Shown here piece by piece: positions 1 to 8,483 of a DNA stretch of 64,000 nucleotides. Made by a program: the position numbers and the translations under genes. Position 1 is the stretch's first letter, and every line of letters begins with the position of its first letter. This DNA is from Methylohalobius sp. (GTDB lineage: Bacteria > Pseudomonadota > Gammaproteobacteria > Methylococcales > Methylothermaceae): positions 6,929 to 70,928 of the forward strand of contig JAOAHI010000006.1 of assembly GCA_026415315.1 (NCBI GenBank). The letters are read 5' to 3'. A model generated the notes under the pieces. It did no database searches. It had not been told where the DNA came from and saw only the letters and a program-made list of their open reading frames with translations.

Positions 1-208
1 CCACGGGGTGAGCATAGGGCAATTGGATGAAGATGCCCTGTTTTACCTTGGGACCCGCGGCATCGCCCCTAAAGCCGCGCGTGAACTTCTGATCTACGGT
101 TTCGTCAACGCCTCGGTCTCAACCGTTTCCGTACCTTCCCTGCGCCGTTTTTTGCACCGGGAATTGGACTTGCGCTTTCAAGCCATCGACTTGGAATCTA
201 CTCTATGA
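1..208 (+). CDS. sufD: SufD C-terminal fragment (Fe-S cluster assembly), cut by window start
   Basis: This is the last ~68 residues of a protein whose 5' part lies outside the window; the reading frame is open from base 2. The stretch HGVSIGQLDEDALFYL matches the conserved C-terminal signature of SufD/SufB, which form the SufBCD scaffold that builds Fe-S clusters on a beta-helix core. The stop overlaps the sufS start as ATGA (205-208), so translation is probably coupled. SufB would share the QLDE region, but SufD normally stands directly before sufS. Only the fragment is visible, so integrity of the gene cannot be judged. Confidence 0.85.
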   Translation, partial: HGVSIGQLDEDALFYLGTRGIAPKAARELLIYGFVNASVSTVSVPSLRRFLHRELDLRFQAIDLESTL

Positions 209-1449
209 GACAAACTGCCCTGCGTCCGTCGGCTTATCCCATCGCTGCTATTCGTGCCGATTTTCCCGCTTTGCACCAGAAGGTGCATGGGAAACCTCTG
301 ATCTATCTAGACAATGCTGCCAGCAGTCAAAAACCGCGCCAAGTGATCGAAACCTTGGCTGAATTTTACGCTCACGACTATGCCAACGTGCATCGCGGCG
401 TTCACACTTTAAGCGAGCGCGCTACTGCCCGCTTCGAAGCGGCGCGCGAGGCGGTGCGGCGCTTTCTCAACGCCAAAGAACGAGCGGAAATCGTGTTCGT
501 GCGCGGCACTACCGAAGCCATCAACCTAGTGGCGCAAAGCTACTGCCGCCCTAGGCTGCAAGCTGGCGATGAAGTGTTAATTTCTGCCATGGAGCACCAC
601 TCTAACATCGTCCCGTGGCAGCTGGTGTGTCGGGAAAAGGGAGCCAAGCTCAAAGTTGCCCCCATGAACCAAAAAGGTGAACTGCAGTTGGACGAGTTTG
701 CCCAGCTCTTGGGGCCGCAGACTAGGCTTGTAGCCGTCGCCCACATGTCCAACGCTTTAGGCACTATCAACCCAGTTAAAGAGATCTGCGCGCTTGCCCA
801 CCTCCATGGCATTCCGGTACTGGTGGACGGCGCCCAGGCAGTACCCCATCTACCCGTAGACGTCCAGGCATTGGGTTGTGATTTTTATGCCTTCTCCGGC
901 CACAAACTTTACGGCCCTACTGGCATCGGGGTACTGTACGGCAAACGTGCGCTTCTGGAAGCTATGCCGCCTTGGCAAGGAGGCGGAGAAATGATCCGCA
1001 GGGTAACGTTTGAGGCGACCGAATACAACGACTTGCCCTACAAGTTTGAGGCAGGTACTCCCGCTATTGCCGAAGCGGTAGGTCTTGGCGCGGCGATCGA
1101 ATATTTAGAACGCCTCGGCCTGGAGGCTGTGGAGCGCCACGAGCAGGAGCTGCTCGCCTATGCTACTGCCAAAGCCAAGGAAATCAAAGGGCTTAAGATT
1201 ATCGGTGAAGCCTCAAGCAAAGGGGCTATCCTCTCCTTTACGCTAGAGGGCATCCACCCCCACGACGTGGGAACGTTTTTGGATCATTATGGGATCGCGG
1301 TGCGCGCCGGCCACCACTGCGCCATGCCGGTAATGGATTTCTTCAACGTGCCGGCCACCACCCGCGCCTCCTTTGCCCTATACAACACTTACGAAGAAGT
1401 CGATTCGCTCATGGCAGCTATCCAAGAAATCATCAAGGTGTTTGGCTGA
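205..1449 (+). CDS. sufS: Cysteine desulfurase SufS
   Basis: PLP-dependent class V aminotransferase-fold enzyme that takes sulfur from L-cysteine and hands it, as a persulfide, to the SUF scaffold via a partner protein. At 414 residues it has the usual group II length. Visible signatures are the PLP-binding SGHKLYGPTG with Lys234, the MEHHSN motif near residue 130, and the catalytic loop RAGHHCAMP with Cys372. It overlaps sufD by ATGA and sufU by TGATG, so the three are one operon. The partner here is SufU rather than SufE, which suggests SufS is activated through SufU in this organism. Confidence 0.96.
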   Translation: MRQTALRPSAYPIAAIRADFPALHQKVHGKPLIYLDNAASSQKPRQVIETLAEFYAHDYANVHRGVHTLSERATARFEAAREAVRRFLNAKERAEIVFVRGTTEAINLVAQSYCRPRLQAGDEVLISAMEHHSNIVPWQLVCREKGAKLKVAPMNQKGELQLDEFAQLLGPQTRLVAVAHMSNALGTINPVKEICALAHLHGIPVLVDGAQAVPHLPVDVQALGCDFYAFSGHKLYGPTGIGVLYGKRALLEAMPPWQGGGEMIRRVTFEATEYNDLPYKFEAGTPAIAEAVGLGAAIEYLERLGLEAVERHEQELLAYATAKAKEIKGLKIIGEASSKGAILSFTLEGIHPHDVGTFLDHYGIAVRAGHHCAMPVMDFFNVPATTRASFALYNTYEEVDSLMAAIQEIIKVFG

Positions 1450-1901
1450 TGCTGGAAAACTTAAGAGAGCTGTACCAGGAAATCGTCTTCGACCATAACC
1501 GCAACCCGCGCAACTTCCGCCCGATCGAAAACGCCGACCGCAAGATCGAAGGCTACAACCCTTTGTGCGGTGACCGCATCACTTTGTATCTTAAGCTCGA
1601 GAATGGGCGCATTGCCGACATCGGTTTTCAGGGCCAGGGGTGCGCTATCTCCACCGCTTCAGCCTCGCTTATGACCGAGATCGTCAAAGGCAAAACCTTA
1701 ACCGAGGCTGAGAAGCTGTTTATGACCTTCCACGCTATCGTTACCGGCCAGGATGAGCGGCTAAAGCTGAAGGAGCTGGGAAAACTGGCGGTGCTGGCCG
1801 GGGTGCGCCAATACCCTTCGCGGATCAAGTGCGCCACTCTTCCCTGGCATTCTCTAGAAGCGGCGATTAAGGGTCAACAGGAACCAGTGAGCACGGAGTA
1901 A
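1449..1901 (+). CDS. sufU: SufU-type sulfur transfer protein
   Basis: A 150-residue IscU-fold protein. Conserved ligands are visible: Cys40 and Asp42 in NPLCGDR, Cys65 in GQGCAIS, and Cys128 in RIKCATLPW. The extra ~20 residues between Cys65 and Cys128 (around LAVLAGVRQYPS) are the insertion that separates SufU from IscU. In characterised SufU proteins these residues bind zinc and the protein accepts persulfide sulfur from SufS, rather than serving as the main scaffold. Its start shares one base with the sufS stop. IscU is the alternative, but the insertion and the sufS linkage favour SufU. Confidence 0.92.
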   Translation: MLENLRELYQEIVFDHNRNPRNFRPIENADRKIEGYNPLCGDRITLYLKLENGRIADIGFQGQGCAISTASASLMTEIVKGKTLTEAEKLFMTFHAIVTGQDERLKLKELGKLAVLAGVRQYPSRIKCATLPWHSLEAAIKGQQEPVSTE

Positions 1902-1906
1902 CAGCC

Positions 1907-2227
1907 ATGTCGGATTGGGTTGTCGTTTGCAAAGAGGAGGCGCTTCCCCCAGGCAGACATCGGGTGGTAGAGATCAATGGAACCGAGGTGGCTATCATCA
2001 ACGTGGATGGCCGCTACTACGCCATCGAGGATCGTTGCACGCACGACGGAGCGGAGATCGCTAGCGGCCACATCGAAGGGGAGGCGATCGTGTGTCCCCG
2101 CCACGGAGCGCGGTTCTGTCTTAAAACTGGACGCGCTTTGACACCGCCTGCTTACGAAGACCTCCACGTCTTTCCAGTGCGTGTGGAGAACGGCACGATT
2201 CAAGTCCAAGACGATCGCCTACGTTGA
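1907..2227 (+). CDS. Rieske-type [2Fe-2S] ferredoxin
   Basis: A 106-residue single-domain Rieske protein. The two ligand pairs are Cys44-x-His46 (CTHDGA) and Cys63-x2-His66 (CPRHGARF), with the spacing of dioxygenase-type ferredoxins such as NirD or BphF. There is no disulfide-type cysteine pair like that of cytochrome bc1 Rieske proteins and no membrane anchor, so it is a soluble cytoplasmic electron carrier. It starts five bases after sufU, in the suf operon, where it may provide electrons for cluster assembly or simply be a client; the partner cannot be told from sequence. Such Rieske genes recur downstream of sufSU in several bacteria. Confidence 0.88.
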   Translation: MSDWVVVCKEEALPPGRHRVVEINGTEVAIINVDGRYYAIEDRCTHDGAEIASGHIEGEAIVCPRHGARFCLKTGRALTPPAYEDLHVFPVRVENGTIQVQDDRLR

Positions 2228-2228
2228 T

Positions 2229-2984
2229 TTGCTCGCTCCAACGCACATCGGGACCTGCGGCTGGAGTTACGGCGTCTGGCGCGGTCTGTTTTATCCGAAA
2301 AATCTGCCACCTAATAAGTGGCTAGCGCTTTATGCCCAACGCTTTAACGCCGTGGAGGTCAACGCCAGCTTTTACCATCTGCCTAGGGAAACCACAATCC
2401 GCCGCTGGGTGGAGGAAACTCCGCCTGAGTTTCGCTTCGCCGTCAAAGCCTGGCGAGCCATCACCCACTACCGAAGGCTTACCGATTGCGCTGATCTCAT
2501 CACCGCTTTTTTCCGCCGCATCGAGGCTTTTGGGGAGAAATTGGGGCCAGTGCTGTTTCAGCTGCCGCCGCGCTTTCCAGCAGAACCCAAGCGTCTGGAG
2601 GCTTTTCTCATTGCACTCCCTCGAAGTCATGCTTATGCTTTTGAGTTTCGCGATGTAAGCTGGCACAACCCAACTATCTATGAGCTCTTAGGCCGAATTA
2701 ACGCTGCTTTTTGCCTGTTCGACTTGGCCGGCTTATTTTCCCCCAGGGTAACCACGGCTAACTTTATTTACGTGCGCCTGCACGGCCACGTTCAGCGTTA
2801 CCGCGGAAGTTACAGCGATGAACTGTTGATCGACTGGGCAAACTGGCTGACTGCCCGATGCATCGAGGGTCTTGCGCTTTGGGTGTTTTTTGACAACACC
2901 GACGAGGTCGCCAGCGCCGTGGTCGACGCCCACCGGCTTTGCGCTCTGCTTGGGAACCTAAAAGCCAATCCGGACGCCAAATAA
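2229..2984 (+). CDS. DUF72 (YecE-like) TIM-barrel protein
   Basis: A ~251-residue member of the DUF72/YecE family. Typical features are the N-terminal IGTCGWSYGVWRG, FNAVEVNASFY, the FAVKAWRAITH strand, GPVLFQLPP, AFEFRD and the C-terminal WVFFDNTD. Biochemical function of the family is unresolved; a TIM-barrel related to AP-endonuclease-like folds is known. The start is uncertain: the longest frame begins at a GTG at 2181, which would overlap the Rieske gene by 47 bases; I prefer the TTG at 2229, two bases after the Rieske stop, because it puts the IGT motif near the N-terminus. No Shine-Dalgarno sequence supports either start. It looks like the last gene of the suf operon. Confidence 0.85.
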   Translation: MLAPTHIGTCGWSYGVWRGLFYPKNLPPNKWLALYAQRFNAVEVNASFYHLPRETTIRRWVEETPPEFRFAVKAWRAITHYRRLTDCADLITAFFRRIEAFGEKLGPVLFQLPPRFPAEPKRLEAFLIALPRSHAYAFEFRDVSWHNPTIYELLGRINAAFCLFDLAGLFSPRVTTANFIYVRLHGHVQRYRGSYSDELLIDWANWLTARCIEGLALWVFFDNTDEVASAVVDAHRLCALLGNLKANPDAK

Positions 2985-3029
2985 AACTGATACAATTTTG
3001 CTATTTCAAAATCATTGGACACAAGCTTT

Positions 3030-4134
3030 ATGGAAACATTGGAGATCAACGCCTTAACCCGCAAACTCGATGACTTAAAGAGCCGAACTTTAGCCTTACG
3101 GGGGTACCTTTGACTACGATCGCAAGCGGGAAAGGCTAGAGGAACTCTTGCGCGAGCTTGAGAACCCAGCGATCTGGAACGACCCGGAGCGTGCCCAGGC
3201 CCTGGGCAAAGAACGAGTCCAGTTAGAGGAAACCGTAAAAACCCTAGACAACTTGCTCCAAGGCATTAAAGACGCTGAGGAATTGCTCGAGCTTGCTTTG
3301 GAGGAGGGCGAGGAGGAGACCCTCACCAGCATCGCCAGCGACGTGGAGAACTACGCCAAAACCGTCTATGACTTGGAGTTTCGGCGCATGTTTGCCAACC
3401 CTATGGACCCCAATAACGCCTTTCTGGATATCCAGGCTGGTTCGGGCGGCACCGAAGCTCAAGACTGGGCGGAGATGCTCCTACGCATGTATCTGCGCTG
3501 GGCCGAACGCAAAGGGTTTCGAGCTGAACTCATCGAGTTGTCGCCGGGAGAGGTTGCGGGCATCAAAAGTGCCACCGTCAAAGTAGAAGGTCCTTACGCT
3601 TACGGCTGGCTGCGCACCGAGACCGGTGTCCACCGCTTGGTGCGCAAGTCGCCGTTCGATTCCGGCAATCGCCGCCACACTTCGTTCGCTGCGGTGTTCG
3701 TCTCACCTGAAATCGAAGACGAGGTCGAAATTGAGATCAACCCGGCTGATCTGCGCATCGATGTCTATCGGGCCTCGGGTGCTGGCGGTCAACACGTCAA
3801 CCGCACCGAATCGGCGGTCCGCATCACTCACCTTCCGACCGGCATTGTGGTCCAATGCCAAAACGACCGCTCCCAGCATAAAAACCGCGCCACCGCCATG
3901 AAGCAACTGCGGGCCAAACTGTATGAGCTGGAAATGCAAAAAAAACGCGCCGCCCAAGCCCAACTTGAAGAAGCAAAAACCGACATCGGCTGGGGCAACC
4001 AGATCCGCTCTTACGTACTGGATCAATCGCGGATCAAGGATCTGCGCACGGGGGTGGAAATCGGTGCCACCCAAGCGGTGCTGGATGGCCATCTCGACCC
4101 CTTCATCGAGGCTAGCCTCAAACAAGGACTGTAA
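3030..4134 (+). CDS. prfB: Peptide chain release factor 2, with programmed +1 frameshift
   Basis: The gene is split in two frames. An ATG at 3030 gives 27 codons ending RGYL followed by an in-frame TGA at 3111; skipping one base (T3111) continues FDYDRKRE in the +1 frame to 4134, giving 367 residues, the normal RF2 length. The site is the classical RF2 autoregulatory frameshift: a G-rich Shine-Dalgarno-like run (3100-3104), CTT, then TGAC. RF2 reads UAA/UGA; low RF2 stalls at the TGA and favours the shift. The SPF anticodon tripeptide lies near residues 207-209 and the catalytic GGQ near 252-254. lysS follows by 22 bases, the common prfB-lysS arrangement. Confidence 0.96.
3100..3114 (+). promoter_or_regulatory. 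prfB programmed +1 frameshift site
   Basis: GGGGGTACCTTTGAC: an internal Shine-Dalgarno-like G run, the CTT slippery codon and the in-frame TGA with following C, which is a weak termination context. The layout is that of the well-studied E. coli prfB recoding site, where low RF2 causes the ribosome to slip +1 and make full-length RF2. Confidence 0.93.
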
Positions 4135-4156
4135 TCAAACGGAGCAAGAAACAACG

Positions 4157-5644
4157 GTGACCAACGACGCGAGCTCTGACCTTATTGCGCAAAGACGAGC
4201 TAAGCTGGCCGCCTTACGGGAGGCCGGTATTGCCTACCCGACCGACTTTAGGCGCTCAAGCGTGGCGGCCGAACTCCATGCTCGCTATGGCAGCGAGCCT
4301 TCTGAGTTCTTCGACCAACAGCTTATCCGGGTGCGCGTGGCCGGGCGCATGATGACCCGCAGGATCATGGGCAAGGCGAGTTTCTGCCATCTCCAAGACT
4401 ACTCGGGCCGAATTCAGCTCTATCTTACCCGCGATGGCCTGCCCGATGGGCTATACGAGCGCTTCAAACACTTTGATTTAGGCGACATCCTAGGCGCCGA
4501 GGGAGTGCTGTTTAAGACCAAAACCGGCGAGCTTTCGGTCAAGGTCGACGAAGTTCGCCTCTTGGTTAAAGCGCTGCGCCCTTTGCCCGAGAAATATCAC
4601 GGTCTGGCCGTCCGGGAGTGGCGCTACCGCCAGCGCTACCTGGACCTAATCATGAACGAGGTTACCCGCCGCACCTTTCGCATTCGCTCCAAGATCATTC
4701 AGGAGGTCCGCCGTTTTCTAATCGAGCGCGACTTTCTGGAGGTAGAAACACCCATGATGCAGCTCATCCCGGGCGGAGCCACGGCGCGGCCCTTCGTTAC
4801 CTATCACCATGCCCTGGATATGCAACTGTTTTTGCGCATCGCTCCGGAGTTGTACTTAAAGCGCCTGGTGGTAGGCGGATTTGAGAAAGTATTTGAGATC
4901 AACCGCAATTTCCGCAATGAAGGCCTGTCTACTCAGCACAACCCAGAATTCACCATGCTTGAGTTCTATCAGGCTTACGCCGAATACCACGACCTGATGG
5001 ACTTGACCGAGGCTCTGCTGCGGGAAATGGCTCAAACCGTCCTAGGCACCACGCGGATCTGCTATCAGGGGCGAGAGATCGACTTTAGCCGACCTTTTGA
5101 GCGCTACACCTTGTTTGAATCCCTGGTTCGCTTTAACCCAGGTCTTTCCGCCGAAGACGTGGACAACCTGGAATCGGCCCGGCAGGTGGCGGAAAAATTG
5201 GACATTCCCCTCCTACCTAACTTCGGCTTAGGTAAGATTCAAACCGAAATTTTCGAAAAAACCGTCGAACCTAAACTGTTGGATCCTACGTTTATTACCC
5301 AGTATCCGGTGGAGGTCTCCCCCTTAGCTCGGCGCAACGACCAAAATCCTTTCGTCACTGACCGCTTCGAGTTGTTCATCGCCGGGCGCGAAATCGCCAA
5401 CGGATTTACCGAGCTTAACGACCCAGAGGATCAGGCTGAGCGCTTCCGGACACAGCTACAAGCGCGCGAGTTAGGGGACGAAGAAGCGATGCACTTCGAC
5501 GAGGATTACATCATCGCGCTCGAACACGGCTTGCCGCCCACGGCTGGCGAAGGCATAGGCATTGACCGGCTAGTGATGCTGTTTACCGACTCCCCTTCGA
5601 TCCGCGACGTGCTCTTGTTCCCCCACCTGCGGCCACGCAGCTAA
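4157..5644 (+). CDS. lysS: Lysyl-tRNA synthetase, class II
   Basis: Charges tRNA-Lys. The protein is 495 residues from the GTG at 4157, close to the usual ~500. An N-terminal OB-fold anticodon domain (about residues 50-150) precedes the class II core with motif 2 ([10 protein letters not shown], then HNPEFTMLE) and motif 3 ([10 protein letters not shown]), ending in the typical LLFPHLRP. The frame is open far upstream into prfB, but that extension is out-of-frame prfB sequence; GGAG at 4141-4144 and the start of homology support 4157. It is almost certainly co-transcribed with prfB. Confidence 0.96.
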   Translation: MTNDASSDLIAQRRAKLAALREAGIAYPTDFRRSSVAAELHARYGSEPSEFFDQQLIRVRVAGRMMTRRIMGKASFCHLQDYSGRIQLYLTRDGLPDGLYERFKHFDLGDILGAEGVLFKTKTGELSVKVDEVRLLVKALRPLPEKYHGLAVREWRYRQRYLDLIMNEVTRRTFRIRSKIIQEVRRFLIERDFLEVETPMMQLIPGGATARPFVTYHHALDMQLFLRIAPELYLKRLVVGGFEKVFEINRNFRNEGLSTQHNPEFTMLEFYQAYAEYHDLMDLTEALLREMAQTVLGTTRICYQGREIDFSRPFERYTLFESLVRFNPGLSAEDVDNLESARQVAEKLDIPLLPNFGLGKIQTEIFEKTVEPKLLDPTFITQYPVEVSPLARRNDQNPFVTDRFELFIAGREIANGFTELNDPEDQAERFRTQLQARELGDEEAMHFDEDYIIALEHGLPPTAGEGIGIDRLVMLFTDSPSIRDVLLFPHLRPRS

Positions 5645-5647
5645 GAC

Positions 5648-5673
5648 TAAAGTGAGGAGTTGGCTGCCGATAA
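5648..5673 (+). promoter_or_regulatory. Candidate sigma-28 (FliA) promoter for the HDOD-fliK genes
   Basis: TAAAG at 5648-5652 and GCCGATAA at 5666-5673 match the -35 and -10 elements of the FliA consensus (TAAA-N15-GCCGATAA); the -10 octamer is exact and the spacer after TAAA is 14, one shorter than the consensus. It lies 54 bases before the ATG of the HDOD gene, downstream of the lysS stop. FliA itself is encoded at 15909-16631. The match to a known consensus is seen directly; activity is inferred. Confidence 0.6.
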
Positions 5674-5690
5674 AGCAGAGCTCCTCTGCT
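5674..5690. repeat. Short perfect hairpin in the lysS-HDOD gap
   Basis: AGCAGAG-CTC-CTCTGCT is a 7-bp perfect stem with a 3-base loop, directly after the candidate -10 element. No T-run follows, so it is not a convincing intrinsic terminator for lysS. It could sit at the very 5' end of the HDOD transcript. Confidence 0.45.
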
Positions 5691-5727
5691 AAGCTTATAA
5701 GTAAACTTAGACGCTTTCTGCAATACC

Positions 5728-6600
5728 ATGGCGCCTGAGGCCGCCTCATCTGCCCTTTGCGAAAACCGCTTCTTGCGGCACTGCCATCAAGCGCTGAGAG
5801 AGAACCGACTGGTCCTGCCTACCATTCCCGACATCTCCCTTAAGATCCGCCGTGCAATCAACGATCCTAAAGCTAACAACAGCAAGATCGCCAAAGTGGT
5901 TCAAATCGATCCGGTCATCACCGCGCGTCTCATCCAGATCGCCAACAGCCCCTTATACCGAGGGCGGCGTCGAATCGAGAGTTGCCCAGAAGCGCTTACT
6001 CGCTTGGGGCTCAAAGCTGCCCAGCACCTGATCACCAGCTTCGCCCTCAAAATGGTATTCAAAGCCAAAACCCGCCTTATCCACAAATACATGCAGGAGT
6101 TGTGGCAACATAGCAGCTATGTAGCGGCGATCTGTGCCGTGTTGGCGCACAAGACCCCTGGCTTTGATCCAGACCGGGCTATACTAGCCGGCTTAGTCCA
6201 CGATATAGGAGCGGTGCCGGTGCTGACTTTTGCCGACGCCCACATAGACCTGATCGACCAAGTCCAAAATTTAACTCAAGCCGTCGCCAAGTTACGCGGC
6301 CCAGTAGGAGTGGCAATCATGCGCGCCTGGCATTTTCCAGAGGACTTCGAAACCGTAGTTTGGGAAGCAGAAAACTGGTTTCGCAACCAGTCCCAGGAGC
6401 CGGATTACGTAGACTTAGTGCTGGTGGCACAGCTGCATAGTTTCATCGGCACCCCCAAAATTCACGACTGCCCGCGCCTGGACCAGATTCCTGCTTACCG
6501 CAAGCTTCTAGCCGGACGCTTGGACGCCAACACCAGCCTCAACATCTTGGAAGCGGCTAAGGAGGAAATTTGGCAGATCCAAAACCTGCTTGCGGCCTAA
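5728..6600 (+). CDS. HDOD domain protein
   Basis: A 290-residue HDOD-domain protein. The core runs from LVLPTIPDISLKIRRAIND through ANSPLYRG, the EALTRLGLKAAQ helix and GLVHDIGAVPVL, where the His-Asp pair is kept. HDOD proteins are non-catalytic or poorly characterised relatives of HD phosphohydrolases, often acting as scaffolds in signalling, chemotaxis or polar organisation. There is no second output domain. The stop lies one base before the fliK start, and a sigma-28-like promoter precedes it, so a role tied to motility is likely but not proven. No good Shine-Dalgarno is visible before the ATG. Confidence 0.85.
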   Translation: MAPEAASSALCENRFLRHCHQALRENRLVLPTIPDISLKIRRAINDPKANNSKIAKVVQIDPVITARLIQIANSPLYRGRRRIESCPEALTRLGLKAAQHLITSFALKMVFKAKTRLIHKYMQELWQHSSYVAAICAVLAHKTPGFDPDRAILAGLVHDIGAVPVLTFADAHIDLIDQVQNLTQAVAKLRGPVGVAIMRAWHFPEDFETVVWEAENWFRNQSQEPDYVDLVLVAQLHSFIGTPKIHDCPRLDQIPAYRKLLAGRLDANTSLNILEAAKEEIWQIQNLLAA

Positions 6601-6601
6601 G

Positions 6602-7774
6602 ATGGATATTCGCTTACCCTCCCACCTTGCTATTTCTGCGCACAACTTCAGAACGGTTGCTGTACCATTGGCTCTGCGCCCAGGAGAGCGATTGGCCGCT
6701 GAGGTCGTAGCTAGAACTGCTTCAGGCCAATTTGTACTCGATCTAGGCGGGCGGCGTGTGCTTGCCGAAACCCAGTTGCCGCTCATGATAGGCGAGCGCT
6801 TACAACTCCTCGTTGCCGCCACTTTGCCTAAACCTCAGCTCAAGCTGGTTGCGGCTTCAAACCCGGCCCTTGTCACCGCTTTGGCCTTGCGTCATGCGTT
6901 ACCTCGCCAGGTGCCGTTAACCGAAGCGCTACAAGCTTTCAAAACCATTTCGGCACAAGAAAATCTTCCCTCCCTTGTGCGCAATTCGCTCCAAGCTTTG
7001 CTTACTTCCCTACCTGAGCGCAGCGCCCTAACCCAGGTCGATACCCTCCAAGCCGCTGTCCGGACAAGCGGTTTGTTTGCCGAAGCCTTAACGAAAGCCT
7101 CGTTGCAGAACATTGAACCCTTGCCTCCTCACGATCATCCACAACCCGACCTAAAAACTCGCCTGCTCGCGCTTGCCGCCAGCCTCGAAATCGCCCAGAC
7201 CTCCACTTCTGCCGCCCCTCAAACGGCCTCTGCTCCTAACCGAACTGCTGTCCACACACAAGAGGCTGGCCTTGTGACAACCGAATCCATAGCCGAAAAC
7301 ACAGACCCAGTGCCACGACTGGCGGAAAAGACTAACGCTGCCCTGGCCCGTATCATACTTCAACAACTTGCTTCACTGCCCAAGCCCGAAGAGCAGACGC
7401 TGACCTGGCACGTGGAAATCCCATTTCGCGACGGAGAACACCTGCAGAGCTTGAATCTGACCATCACTGGCGAGCGGCAAAGTCAAAGCAGATCAGACAT
7501 GTCTTGGCCATGGACCGTGGATTTGGAAATTGCTCCGCCTGCACTTGGCCGGTTGCGCGTCAAACTGGTGCTCCAGGGCACAAAAATCAGCAGCTACTTC
7601 TGGACGGAAACGAAAGCCACGTTGCATTTGCTCGAAGACCAGATAGCCGCGTTGGCCGATCGCTTCCACGCCGTTGGTTTAGAGCCCGAACACATCCAGG
7701 CCGTGGGTGAATTAGAGGTGGGTACAAAACTGGCCTCCGTAACTTTTGGCCCGCTGCTGGATGAGAAAACATGA
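6602..7774 (+). CDS. fliK: Flagellar hook-length control protein FliK-like
   Basis: A 390-residue protein with a variable, Ala/Gln/Thr-rich N-terminal half and a C-terminal Flg_hook (FliK-type) domain at roughly residues 255-355: VDLEIAPPALGRLRVKLVLQG, then KATLHLLEDQIAALADRF. FliK is secreted through the flagellar apparatus, measures hook length and flips export specificity by contacting FlhB. The start at the ATG 6602 is preferred to an upstream TTG at 6590 that lies inside the HDOD gene. It overlaps the next gene by four bases (ATGA). In many gammaproteobacteria fliK lies just before fliL; here it is on the opposite strand at the other end of the cluster. Confidence 0.82.
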   Translation: MDIRLPSHLAISAHNFRTVAVPLALRPGERLAAEVVARTASGQFVLDLGGRRVLAETQLPLMIGERLQLLVAATLPKPQLKLVAASNPALVTALALRHALPRQVPLTEALQAFKTISAQENLPSLVRNSLQALLTSLPERSALTQVDTLQAAVRTSGLFAEALTKASLQNIEPLPPHDHPQPDLKTRLLALAASLEIAQTSTSAAPQTASAPNRTAVHTQEAGLVTTESIAENTDPVPRLAEKTNAALARIILQQLASLPKPEEQTLTWHVEIPFRDGEHLQSLNLTITGERQSQSRSDMSWPWTVDLEIAPPALGRLRVKLVLQGTKISSYFWTETKATLHLLEDQIAALADRFHAVGLEPEHIQAVGELEVGTKLASVTFGPLLDEKT

Positions 7775-8061
7775 ACGCCAAACCTCCAAAATCTCCTCCT
7801 GAAATCGCGGTCGCTCTCCACTACGACGGCAACTCTGCTCCCCGCGTAGTCGCCAAGGGTCGTGGGCCACTGGCCGAGCGCATCGTTGAGCAAGCGCAGG
7901 CGCACAACGTTCCACTTCACCATGACCCTCATTTGGCCACTTTGCTAGCCAAGGTTCCACTCGGGGAAGAAATCCCGCGCGAGCTTTACCTAGCCGTAGC
8001 CGAAGTCATCGCCTTCGCCTATTGGCTGAGCAACAAACAACTCGGTCAAGATCAAAAATAA
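7771..8061 (+). CDS. FlhB C-terminal-like protein (FlhX / export switch homologue)
   Basis: A 96-residue protein that aligns only with the part of FlhB after its autocleavage site: PPEIAVALHYDG here against PTHFAVALKYD in the FlhB of this window, then RVVAKGRG and IPRELYLAVAEVIAFAYWL. It lacks the FlhB membrane domain and the cleavable Asn-Pro. Small free-standing FlhB-C homologues (FlhX, YlqH) are known next to fliK in several bacteria and can replace part of the cleaved FlhB subdomain. Its start overlaps the fliK stop (ATGA). Its 3' end overlaps the convergent DUF2802 gene by 10 bases. Confidence 0.85.
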   Translation: MNAKPPKSPPEIAVALHYDGNSAPRVVAKGRGPLAERIVEQAQAHNVPLHHDPHLATLLAKVPLGEEIPRELYLAVAEVIAFAYWLSNKQLGQDQK

Positions 8062-8483
8062 GCAGTTCTGCTTGGGCAGTGTAGGCGAATCAGGAGAGCG
8101 GCTTCCTCGCGGCTACAGCCTAAGCTCTCTACCAGCTCTTCTACATCTGCCCCTTGGCGAATGCGTTCGATAGCAGCGTGATAGTCTTGATCCTTTGAAG
8201 GTTCCTCCTTCCTTGGCGGCTCTTTTTGGAAAATGCGCGGCTCGCCGCGCGTGCCCAGTTCGCCTACGCTGATCACCAGCTCGTCCATTTGCTCTTCCGT
8301 CCTCGCCAGGCTGGTGCGCAGGCTTGCCAGATCTTGTCCAAACTGCTTGTGGGCGGCCTCATATTCGATCAATCGGCGCTCCAAACGTCTTACTTTAATT
8401 CCCAACCAAATCAGCGCGATGGCCAATCCTATGATCACCAAACCTTCACTTACCAGCGCGAGATCAAGGTAAGCGCTTATCAT
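8052..8483 (-). CDS. DUF2802 single-pass membrane protein
   Basis: A 143-residue protein: one N-terminal membrane helix (residues ~10-30), a charged coiled coil (RRLERRLIEYE...LARTEEQMDEL), a charged linker, and a C-terminal helical motif (IRQGADVEELVESLGCSREEAALLIRLH) typical of DUF2802. Members sit at the end of the chemotaxis operon after cheW in Pseudomonas and relatives; function unknown. The C-terminal part resembles a small helix-turn-helix and may bind another protein or DNA. Its start overlaps the small upstream gene by ATGA, so it is the last gene of the cluster read from fliL. Confidence 0.8.
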   Translation of the reverse strand: MISAYLDLALVSEGLVIIGLAIALIWLGIKVRRLERRLIEYEAAHKQFGQDLASLRTSLARTEEQMDELVISVGELGTRGEPRIFQKEPPRKEEPSKDQDYHAAIERIRQGADVEELVESLGCSREEAALLIRLHCPSRTAYF

